Below the pieces are notes generated by a model. The model ran no database searches, was not told where the DNA came from, and saw only the letters and a program-made list of their open reading frames with translations. A DNA stretch of 64,000 bases from Kibdelosporangium philippinense (GTDB lineage Bacteria > Actinomycetota > Actinomycetes > Mycobacteriales > Pseudonocardiaceae). Numbering within the stretch: position 1 is the first letter of the stretch; the number at the start of each line of letters is the position of its first letter. The DNA is taken from NCBI RefSeq assembly GCF_021390435.2, contig NZ_JAJVCN010000004.1:1964501-2028500 (forward strand), given 5' to 3'. Both the position numbers and the translations under genes were made by a program. Of this stretch, positions 41,338 to 48,826 are shown piece after piece.

Positions 41338-43032
41338 GTGAGGGTAGTCGCAGGCAGATATGCCATCCGCGACGAGCTCGGCCGCGGCGGCATGGGGGTC
41401 GTGTGGCGCGCTGACGACCAGGTGATCGGCCGTCAGGTGGCGTTGAAGGAACTTCCTCCGCCACAAGGCGTGTCCGGCAACGAGCGGTCCGTCTATCTGG
41501 AACGTGTGCTGCGCGAGGCGCGCACGGCCGGTCGTCTGAACGACCCCGCTGTGGTCACGGTGTACGACGTGGTCAGCGAGAACGGCGCCACGTTCATCGT
41601 CATGGAGCTGGTCGAAGCCCCGACCTTGGCCGACATCATCGCCGCGGAAGGCCCGATGGCAGCCGATCGCGTCGCGTCGATCGGTCGGCAAGTGCTCGGC
41701 GCGCTTGAAACGGCGCACGCGGCCGGGATCGTGCACCGGGACGTCAAGCCCAGCAACATCATGGTCATGCCGAACGACCGCGTGAAGCTCGCGGACTTCG
41801 GCATCGCCAGGGCGATGGACGACCCGAACCTGACCATGACCGGCGGCATCATGGGCTCGCCCGGTTACATGGCGCCCGAGTTGTTCTCCGGCTCCCAGCC
41901 GTCGCCCGCGTCAGACCTCTGGGCGCTGGGTGCGACGCTGTTCCACGCGGTCGAAGGGCGTTCGCCGTTCAGCCGTGAGACAACGGCAGCCACGATGCAC
42001 GCGATCATGTACGACGACCCGCAGCTCACGCGCTGCCAGGGCCCGTTGTTGCAGGTCATCCTGGGTTTGTTGACGCAGTCGCCGGAGTCCCGGCTCACGG
42101 TCGCCGGCACGCGGGAGCTGCTGTCGGCGCCGGTTTCGGACAGCACGCAGGTGGTCGATAACCAGACCCAGGTTGTGGACGTACCGACCGTGCAGGTGCA
42201 CGCCGTGCGTCGCGACACGCGTCCGCGCGAGCCGTGGCAGGAGGCGCACCCTGAGGACGCGCCGCTCGCCGCGCCCGCCCCGGTGAGCTGGGCGAGCGAA
42301 GACCAGTGGGGAACGCCGTCCGCGGAGAAGAAGAACGGCAACCGCAAGCGGGTCCTGCTTTTGTCCGGCGCGGGTGTGGTCGTGGTTGGCGCGCTGCTGG
42401 CGGTGTTCCTGATCTTGCCGGGTGGTGGGCAGGACAATCAGGCGTCGGGCAAGCCTGTTGCCAATGTCGGGGAAACCGAGGCACAGAGCGAGATCGCGAC
42501 CCCGGTGCTGCCTTCGTCGGCGCCGCCTTCGTCCACAGTGTCCTCATCGCCGCCGCCGACCACGGTCACCGTGACCAAATCGGAGAAGCCGCCGAAACCG
42601 CAGCCTGGCCAGTCTGTCGGTGCTTCGCCGCCGCCACCCGCGGCCGACAAGCCGCAGCGCAACCTGATCCAAATCACTCGCTACAACCACCCCAAGGGCC
42701 CGCATTTCACCGCGACACCAGGTGTTCCGGCGCCCGGCGGGTTCAACCGCGAGTTCCCGATGGGCTGGTTGGTGCAGGACTCGGAACCGGGCACAAAGCG
42801 GCTGTACGCGTGCCAGCTCAAGGGTTCGGAAGACCGGATGACCTCAGTGGACCCTGGCTGCGAGGGGCACACCCAGGTCGGCGTGCTCGGCTACATCTTC
42901 ACCGGCAAACCGGCAGGCGTGAACAGCCGTGGGCTTTACCGGTGCACGTACTCCGGCGGGCACTACGACTCGACGGATGCCAAGTGCGAGGGCTACAACA
43001 CCGAGTTTCAGTTCGGCTTCATCCTGGTCTGA
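41338..43032 (+). CDS. Transmembrane Ser/Thr protein kinase with aromatic-repeat sensor domain
   Basis: 564 residues. Kinase domain about 5-265: GRGGMGVVW, VALKEL, HRDVKPSNIMV (about 133), DFGIARAM, and MGSPGYMAPE. A proline/acid-rich juxtamembrane region follows, then one membrane segment (about 340-360). The outside part has a P/S/T-rich linker (about 375-440) and a C-terminal domain with three related units: ITRYNHPKGPHFTAT, LYACQLKGSEDRMTS and LYRCTYSGGHYDST, the last two followed by CEG and GF-F. These resemble DUF5648-type repeats and there are no PASTA repeats. GTG start at 41338 after GGTGGGGG. Confidence 0.88.
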   Translation: MRVVAGRYAIRDELGRGGMGVVWRADDQVIGRQVALKELPPPQGVSGNERSVYLERVLREARTAGRLNDPAVVTVYDVVSENGATFIVMELVEAPTLADIIAAEGPMAADRVASIGRQVLGALETAHAAGIVHRDVKPSNIMVMPNDRVKLADFGIARAMDDPNLTMTGGIMGSPGYMAPELFSGSQPSPASDLWALGATLFHAVEGRSPFSRETTAATMHAIMYDDPQLTRCQGPLLQVILGLLTQSPESRLTVAGTRELLSAPVSDSTQVVDNQTQVVDVPTVQVHAVRRDTRPREPWQEAHPEDAPLAAPAPVSWASEDQWGTPSAEKKNGNRKRVLLLSGAGVVVVGALLAVFLILPGGGQDNQASGKPVANVGETEAQSEIATPVLPSSAPPSSTVSSSPPPTTVTVTKSEKPPKPQPGQSVGASPPPPAADKPQRNLIQITRYNHPKGPHFTATPGVPAPGGFNREFPMGWLVQDSEPGTKRLYACQLKGSEDRMTSVDPGCEGHTQVGVLGYIFTGKPAGVNSRGLYRCTYSGGHYDSTDAKCEGYNTEFQFGFILV

Positions 43033-43874
43033 ACCAGCTCGTCGACCTCGTCCCTGGTCGGCGAGGTCGCTGGGCCGTGCCGGGTGACGGCGATGGCCGC
43101 GGCGGCGTTGGCCCGTGTCGCGGCCGTGTAAATGTCGTTGCCGCGCAACAGTTCCGCTGCGAGCACGCCACAGTGCGCGTCCCCGGCGCCGTTCGTGTCC
43201 ACGGCCTTTATTGGAAACCCGGGGATATGCGTGCTGTGGCCGTTGTGGACGATCGTGCAGCCGTTCGGGCCTTCTCGCCGGATAGTCGTGGATACGTCCA
43301 CATCCGACAGTGTGGCGGCTTCGGTCGCGTTGCTGCTCAGAATGTCCACATGGGCCAGTACCGCGCGCCAGATCTCGGCGGGAATGTCGGCGACGAGCGG
43401 GCTCGGATCGAGCAGGACCGTCGCTTCGACGCTGGGCAGCCAGGCGAGCAGGGCGTCCACATTGTGCTGATGGGTCAGGCTGTAGCCGGTCACGTAGACG
43501 ATGTCCTGTGCCGTTGTCTCGACGGGAGCGAAGTGGCCTTCGGCGCCGGGGCTCGTCACGAAGGTGCGTTCGCCGTCGCTTTCGACCAGTGCGACCGAAA
43601 TCCCGGAATCCGGTTCAGTGACTGGATGAGCGACCTGGATTCCCTCGCTCGCCATCGCGGCGCGGATCAGGTCGCCATAAGGGCCTGAACCGTGGCTGCC
43701 CGCGTAAACCACCTCGGCACCCGCTCGCCGGGTCGCGGCCATGACATTGAACCCGCCGCCCGCGGTCTGCAGGAAGTCGGAAGCCAGAACGTCTCCGCCG
43801 CGCGGTGGCATCTTGTCGAGCCGCAGGACGAGGTCGACAACGACCTGTCCGGTGTGGACCAACCGGCCCGTCAT
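43008..43874 (-). CDS. PfkB-family sugar or nucleoside kinase
   Basis: 288 residues. The N-terminal PfkB signature is GGDVLASDFLQTAGGGFNVMAATRRAG (about 24-50, in pieces GGDVLASDF and TAGGGFNVMAA). The second signature VDTNGAGDAHCGVLAAELL (about 233-251) holds the catalytic Asp and anion hole GAGD. The start overlaps the ADP-ribosylglycohydrolase stop (ATGA), a pairing seen also as E. coli yegV-yegU. The phosphate acceptor is unknown. Its last 25 bases overlap the end of the convergent kinase gene. Confidence 0.88.
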   Translation of the reverse strand: MTGRLVHTGQVVVDLVLRLDKMPPRGGDVLASDFLQTAGGGFNVMAATRRAGAEVVYAGSHGSGPYGDLIRAAMASEGIQVAHPVTEPDSGISVALVESDGERTFVTSPGAEGHFAPVETTAQDIVYVTGYSLTHQHNVDALLAWLPSVEATVLLDPSPLVADIPAEIWRAVLAHVDILSSNATEAATLSDVDVSTTIRREGPNGCTIVHNGHSTHIPGFPIKAVDTNGAGDAHCGVLAAELLRGNDIYTAATRANAAAAIAVTRHGPATSPTRDEVDELVQTRMKPN

Positions 43875-44860
43875 CGCAGTTTCAGTAGATCGTCGACCAG
43901 AGGTTCGAGTTCGAGCTGGTTCACGTCCCGAACCTTAGCGACGAGGTCGGCTGGCAGACCCGCAAGGCCGTGCTGTGCGCCAAGAATCGCGCCGACCATC
44001 GCCGCGACAGTGTCGGTGTCTCCACCGATCTCCGAAGCCAGGGTCAAGGCGTCGACCGGGTCGTCGCCAAGCGCCTCAGCCAACGCGATCGCCGCGACCA
44101 CGGACTCCTGTGCTGCCACAGAAGTCCCGATCACCTCGGCGACCGCGTTGGCCAACGCGTCGCGGCTCATGCCGCGTACCCAGGTGCGGGCCCAGCGGAT
44201 CCGGGGGGAGATCTCGCCGCCTGGCACCCAATGGCTCCGAGCAGCGCCGTTGCCGGCGGCGCGCTCGGCTTCGTCCAGCGCGGCACCGAGATCGGCGCCG
44301 TCGATGGCGGAGGAGACCGCGGCCGCGATGGCGGAGGCGGCCGCGATCCCCAGACTGGTGTTGTGGGTGACCATGCTGGTCTGCGTGACCGCGTCGAGCA
44401 GACCGTCACCCACTGGATAGGCGATGCCGACCGGAGTCACCCGCATCGCCGCCCCGTTGGTTGTTCCGGTGACGCCGGCCTGTTGGGGGTCCAGGCCGGC
44501 GTCGAGCAGCTCGAGCGCGCGCTTCGTCGACGGGCCAAGCAGGTCAAGGGAGCCGCGGGCGATCATGTCGGCTTCCCACGCCCGCAACGCGTCGGCGAAC
44601 GCCTGCGGGTCGACCTGCCCATCACCGGCGATGAGCAGCTGCGCTACGAGCACAGCCTGTTCGGTGTCATCCGTGATCGACCCGGCGGGCATCCCGGGCG
44701 CGATCGGCTGGTCGGGGGCTGCGTCGACCAACCCGAGGATGGAGCCATAGCGTTGCTTGATCTGGGTGCGGGACATCGACTGCGTCGGCATCCCGAGGGC
44801 ATCACCCAGTGCAAGGCCGTAGAACGCGCCCAGCGCCCTGGCTCGCACCTGTTCAGGCAT
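43871..44860 (-). CDS. ADP-ribosylglycohydrolase family protein
   Basis: About 329 residues. It has GAFYGLALGDALGMPTQS at the start, SITDDTEQAVLVAQLLI (about 62, metal-binding DD), NGAAMRVTPVGIAY (about 135) and EIGGDTDTVAAMVGAILGA (about 283, the second Asp metal pair). All dinuclear-magnesium residues appear present. It would remove ADP-ribose from proteins or small molecules. Start ATG 44860 (another at 44866). Operon with the PfkB kinase, suggesting recycling of an ADP-ribosylated or ribosyl metabolite. Confidence 0.88.
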   Translation of the reverse strand: MPEQVRARALGAFYGLALGDALGMPTQSMSRTQIKQRYGSILGLVDAAPDQPIAPGMPAGSITDDTEQAVLVAQLLIAGDGQVDPQAFADALRAWEADMIARGSLDLLGPSTKRALELLDAGLDPQQAGVTGTTNGAAMRVTPVGIAYPVGDGLLDAVTQTSMVTHNTSLGIAAASAIAAAVSSAIDGADLGAALDEAERAAGNGAARSHWVPGGEISPRIRWARTWVRGMSRDALANAVAEVIGTSVAAQESVVAAIALAEALGDDPVDALTLASEIGGDTDTVAAMVGAILGAQHGLAGLPADLVAKVRDVNQLELEPLVDDLLKLR

Positions 44861-45087
44861 GTGCAATGACTACCGCACGGGCATGGTCAGGTCAAGAGCG
44901 CGATTGTGTGAAAGTTGTGCTGGGTGTTGGGCGAAAAGCCCAGGTAGGAGACTTTCATGCCGGTGCGGCCGACTTGAGGTTGTGTCGATAGTGGTCGTAG
45001 ATCATGGCCGTTTGCCGTGTCGATGGCTTGTTGGCCGAGGTGGGGTGCGCACCTGTCCAATTCGGGTTTGTCGGAACTGGTCGTGGA

Positions 45088-45939
45088 TCACCGGGGCATT
45101 TCGGACTGATCGATCAGCTGGGTGTCCGGCGGCACGGCGACCGAGACCGGTTTGCCGTAGTTCGCGACCTTCAGGTCCAGCTTCGTCGGCACACCATCCG
45201 ATGGCAGCCGCACCCCGCTCATCGTCATGATCTGCTCCATCAGGTCCGTCGCGTCCAGCTCCATGCTCTCGATCCGGCCTTCGCTGTCGACGACGACCTC
45301 GACGGTCGCATTGCCCTGCAGCATGTCGACGTCCAGTTCGCCGTTCGCGAACCTGCGCGCCGCGGCCACACCCAATACCGACACTGCCTTGCGTGCGGGC
45401 ACTGTCAGCTCATAGGTCGAGCCCGATCGGGTCACGTTCGCGTTCGCCGAGTCGACGAGAGCGAGCAGACGTGACGGAGACCGCGTCTCGCCCGCGATCT
45501 GCACGCCCTGAGCCTCCAACATGGACTCGGCGCTGGCCAGCGGGAACGGCAACCACCGGCCGCGCAGGTGCTGCGGCCACCCAGGCATGGTCATGTACAG
45601 CGTGATGCCGACTCGCAGCACCTCGGCTCGTAGATCCTTGCCCGCGACCGAACTGTCTGCGGTCATCATCGTCAGCAGGGATGGCGGGTCCGCGGTGTGG
45701 TTCGAGACTGCTCGGTAGGCGTTAGCCGGCCCGTTGACATCGGCGCGCGTCGTCCAGGTGAGTGAGCCTTCGTCGCCGATCTGCATCACCTGGGTTTCGA
45801 TGTGCTCCGCGGTGGTGGCCATGGTCTTGGTGACCGCGGTCTTGACCTCGTCGAGCTTCGCGGGATCGCCCGAACACGCGCTCGTGGCGAGCAGGCTCGC
45901 GGTCAACGCGAGGCCGAATCTGGCAGGGATCGATGTCAC
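45088..45939 (-). CDS. LppX/LprG-like lipoprotein
   Basis: 283 residues. Lipoprotein signal MTSIPARFGLALTASLLATSACSG (lipobox TSAC, Cys22). The body has the half-barrel pattern of the LppX_LprAFG group: AVTKTMATTAEHIETQVMQIG, then strands with YRAVSNHT, VLRVGITLYMTMPGWPQ, and ATVEVVVDSEGRIESMELD. These proteins bind lipids or glycolipids at the cell surface in mycobacteria; that function is by family only. Between it and the previous gene (44861-45087) nothing was recognised. Confidence 0.75.
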   Translation of the reverse strand: MTSIPARFGLALTASLLATSACSGDPAKLDEVKTAVTKTMATTAEHIETQVMQIGDEGSLTWTTRADVNGPANAYRAVSNHTADPPSLLTMMTADSSVAGKDLRAEVLRVGITLYMTMPGWPQHLRGRWLPFPLASAESMLEAQGVQIAGETRSPSRLLALVDSANANVTRSGSTYELTVPARKAVSVLGVAAARRFANGELDVDMLQGNATVEVVVDSEGRIESMELDATDLMEQIMTMSGVRLPSDGVPTKLDLKVANYGKPVSVAVPPDTQLIDQSEMPR

Positions 45940-46133
45940 TGGTGGTTTCCCCCTTTAGATGACAAGAGCGCTGAACACTACACCCGTGTTCAAACCGGTC
46001 GAAAAGGTTATTGCGCAATGGTTTCCGGCACTGCTGCGATCGGGCTAACACGTTGTGGCGAATTGCCGCCGGATGACCGATCGCCTGGATGTACCGCCGG
46101 TAGTCTCGAAGGCGGATCGAGGTGGGAGGAACC

Positions 46134-47123
46134 GTGCCGGAAATCGGATCCCTGTCAGTTGCCATCGTCGGCGGAGGTCCCATCGGGAAGTGGACCGCGC
46201 TAATGCTTGCCAAGGCTGGCGCGAGCGTCACCATCTTTGACGATGGTTCACTGAATACCGGTCATGTCAATGCGGGCTGGGGATTCGCCTATCACTCGCA
46301 CGATCCCGCCGTCGGGCATCTCGCCACCCAGGGAATCGAACTTTACCTCCGGATGCAGGACGAAGTTCTGCCGCCCGGTGTCGTCACCGAGGAATGGTCG
46401 ACCGTGCAGCGATCAGCTACGGCGGCACCGTTCCCGGAAGGGCTCGACGAGCTTGAGGGATACCGGCTGCTCGACCCTGCTGACTTGGCCGTGAACATGG
46501 TCGAAGGCGTTGTCGTGCATTCGGTCGTGGTCCCTGGCGAATTGCTTCTCGGAGCCTTGGACGAACTCCATAAGGACCTTGGCGTCAAACTCATCCGTGA
46601 GCACGTGGCGAATCCGGCGGACATTCCCGACGCGGACTTCGTCGTCAACGCGACCGGGTTGGCAAGCGCTTGGCTGTACAACGACCGGGAGTTCACGCCG
46701 TCGATGGGAACTGTGGTCAGGCTACGGAAACCGGAAGGCTTCAGCGGTGTCTACGCCTGGGACGACGCGACAAACTGCGCGCCCTACGCCATCTCGCAGG
46801 AAGCGACGGGAAACGTGGTCATCGGCGGCACCACGAAACCGGTCACGATCGAGGAAGCCCGTGACTGGGTCGAAGCCGGTTCTCCGCCCGATTTGGCCAC
46901 CGGCGAGTTTCTCGTCGACCACATTTCCACGTACCTGCCCGAACTGGCCAATACCGAATACGTCCGCACGGACACAGGCATCCGGCCTGAGCGAAGCGAC
47001 ATTCTCCTCGCCAAGGACCAGAACGACCACAGGCTCATTCACGCCACGGGCTTTGGCGGCTTCGGTGTCACGGTCGCGCCCGCGGTAGCCACACGGATCC
47101 TGGACATAGTCGTGAGTGGTTAG
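46134..47123 (+). CDS. FAD-dependent oxidoreductase, D-amino-acid oxidase-like
   Basis: 329 residues. The N-terminal fold is LSVAIVGGGPIGKWTALMLAKAGASVTIFDDG (about 7-38, GxGxxG given as GGGPIG), then GHVNAGWGF. Middle part DFVVNATGLASAWLYND and the C-terminal FAD contact TGIRPERSDILLA...HATGFGGFGVTVAPAVA are those of the DAO/thiazole-oxidase group. Substrate unknown. GTG at 46134 follows GGGAGGA. The last codons (VVSG) and TAG are encoded by a 46-bp palindrome copy. Confidence 0.82.
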   Translation: MPEIGSLSVAIVGGGPIGKWTALMLAKAGASVTIFDDGSLNTGHVNAGWGFAYHSHDPAVGHLATQGIELYLRMQDEVLPPGVVTEEWSTVQRSATAAPFPEGLDELEGYRLLDPADLAVNMVEGVVVHSVVVPGELLLGALDELHKDLGVKLIREHVANPADIPDADFVVNATGLASAWLYNDREFTPSMGTVVRLRKPEGFSGVYAWDDATNCAPYAISQEATGNVVIGGTTKPVTIEEARDWVEAGSPPDLATGEFLVDHISTYLPELANTEYVRTDTGIRPERSDILLAKDQNDHRLIHATGFGGFGVTVAPAVATRILDIVVSG

Positions 47124-47154
47124 ACGAGTTAGAACCGGCCTAACCACTCACGAC
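47109..47154. repeat. 46-bp dispersed palindrome, copy 4
   Basis: Arms 47109-47122 and 47141-47154 (14 bp perfect; outermost pair is G-C instead of C-G), centre GTTAGAAC. It contributes the last four codons and the TAG stop (47121-47123) of the FAD oxidoreductase. Without the IS1380 element inserted five bases further on, it would lie between the convergent FAD gene and argS. Confidence 0.9.
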
Positions 47155-47163
47155 AGACTCTAG

Positions 47164-48826
47164 CCTCGGTCTTTCGCGCGATATCCTGTTGATCTTGCCG
47201 GTGGTTTTGTTGATCTTGTGTTGGGCGGTTCGACAAACGGGCGTGGTTGGCTCGCCGACCTGCTCATGTCGGCTGCTCCGGGGTCTTTCGGGTGGTAGGG
47301 ACAGAAGGCTTGGGGTCAGGTGAACGCGGCGCGGATCGTCAACCAGCCCGTGGCGACAGCCTTGGCGTACTTACAGGTTTCGTCGATGCGGACACGGACT
47401 TGCCGTGCACCGCGTGTCATGCGGGCGCCTACGTGTAGCACCAGATTTCGGAACGTGGCGATTTCGGCGTGAGCCAGCGTGGGCGTGCTGGTGAAACCCA
47501 GTACTTTCGCCCAGCACACCAGATCGGTAGCCGATAGCAGTGTGTGCAGCCAGGCGGTGTTCTCCGCGAACCCGCGACAGGGCAGATTCCGCAGGCCGCT
47601 GGCCTTGGCTTCCCGGATCCGGTCTTCGACCCGGGCGTGCTGGCGGTGGTGCAGTTCCAGCCCTGCGGTCTGGCCGGGAATCATTCGGTCGGGGATGTCG
47701 GTGATCAACGCGGTGATCCGATGCCCATCCACATCGGTGAATCGCAACTGGGCACCAGGATGAGGGCGTTCAGCACGCACGATGACCGTCGCACCCTCCG
47801 GCCAGGCCGACAGATCCAGCATCCCGGTGACATCCGCGACCCAGGCACCGTCACGGATCCCGCCATCGCGCTGGATGGCCGCTTCCCAAGCCCGGTCGGG
47901 AATCTGATCAACCACGGCCTGGATGCGGGCATCCACCGGGAACCCGAAGGAAAACCACACTCCCTTCGTCCGACACGCCTTCGCGAACGCATGCGTTGCA
48001 CCGGCGGAGTCCGAGCGGGCCACCACCCGCACCGAGTCCGGATCACCTGCACGCGGCCGAGCACGGGCAGGTAACGCGGCCAACGCCTGCTCCAGCACCG
48101 CAACGTGATCCGCGGCCGTGTTGGAGCCCGCGTTCCCCGGACGCAGCAGACCGGCCAGCGCTTCGCCACCCGAGACCTCCGGGCGGTCCAGAAACGCCAG
48201 CAACGGATGAAAACCAAACGTCCGTTTCCACGTCTTCGCCGCGTTCTCCTTGTCCTCCGAATGGGAAATCGTGACCGTGGCATCGAAATCGATGTCCAAC
48301 AGATCGCTCAAGTCCGGGCCGGCACCCGCGGCCCACGCCCGCTCTCGCGCCGCCGCCCGCGCCGCGAGCACCCCTGGCAGATGTTCAGCGTCGACCCGGT
48401 CGAGCATCCGCCAGGTCGTCGGCATGCTGGCCACCGGCCCGCACACCTGGTGCTGGTCACCGAAGACCTCGATATGCGAGACACAGTCGGCGCCATCAGC
48501 GATGGCCACCGCCATATCGGCGAACACCTGGCCCGGTGCGTGCTGCCACGGACCGGCATAAGTATCGGCCAAGGCGGCGGTCACACCCTCGACCAAGCCG
48601 CTGTCCTGAGCCAACTCCCGTAACATTCCCACCCCGGCATGCGACACGACCCCAACACCGTCCGCGCTGACCTTGACCCGCTTCGACCACTTGCTACGCT
48701 TCACCCGCAAAGTGCCTTCCCGTGAGGACCACTACAGACCTAGACAATCCGTAGTTTCCCTTACAGGACAGGCACTTTCGCGCATTCAAGGACACGATCT
48801 GCGTCACACCACATGAAAGACCTGGG
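47164..48826 (-). mobile_element. IS1380-family insertion sequence, complete
   Basis: 1663 bp, the usual size. Imperfect terminal inverted repeats: CCTCGGTCTTTC at 47164-47175 and, on the other strand, CCCAGGTCTTTC at 48826-48815 (10 of 12 identical). A 4-bp target duplication CTAG is present at 47160-47163 and 48827-48830, as expected for the family. One intact transposase gene. The right CTAG holds the TAG stop codon of argS, so the insertion did not change either neighbour's protein. Confidence 0.9.
47316..48710 (-). CDS. IS1380-family transposase
   Basis: 464 residues, full length. The N-terminal part has VSHAGVGMLRELAQDSGL; the DDE domain has DLLDIDFDATVTISHSEDKENA (Asp), VRVVARSDSAGATHAFAKA (Asp) and ARVEDRIREAKASGLRNLP (Glu), the order typical for IS1380. 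The start is TTG at 48710, or GTG at 48704. The intact reading frame and target duplication suggest a recently active copy. Confidence 0.93.
   Translation of the reverse strand: MRVKRSKWSKRVKVSADGVGVVSHAGVGMLRELAQDSGLVEGVTAALADTYAGPWQHAPGQVFADMAVAIADGADCVSHIEVFGDQHQVCGPVASMPTTWRMLDRVDAEHLPGVLAARAAARERAWAAGAGPDLSDLLDIDFDATVTISHSEDKENAAKTWKRTFGFHPLLAFLDRPEVSGGEALAGLLRPGNAGSNTAADHVAVLEQALAALPARARPRAGDPDSVRVVARSDSAGATHAFAKACRTKGVWFSFGFPVDARIQAVVDQIPDRAWEAAIQRDGGIRDGAWVADVTGMLDLSAWPEGATVIVRAERPHPGAQLRFTDVDGHRITALITDIPDRMIPGQTAGLELHHRQHARVEDRIREAKASGLRNLPCRGFAENTAWLHTLLSATDLVCWAKVLGFTSTPTLAHAEIATFRNLVLHVGARMTRGARQVRVRIDETCKYAKAVATGWLTIRAAFT

Noticed and set aside
47164..48826. IS1380 element as a novel mobile system
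   Set aside because: Length, terminal repeats, CTAG duplication and transposase all match a known family.
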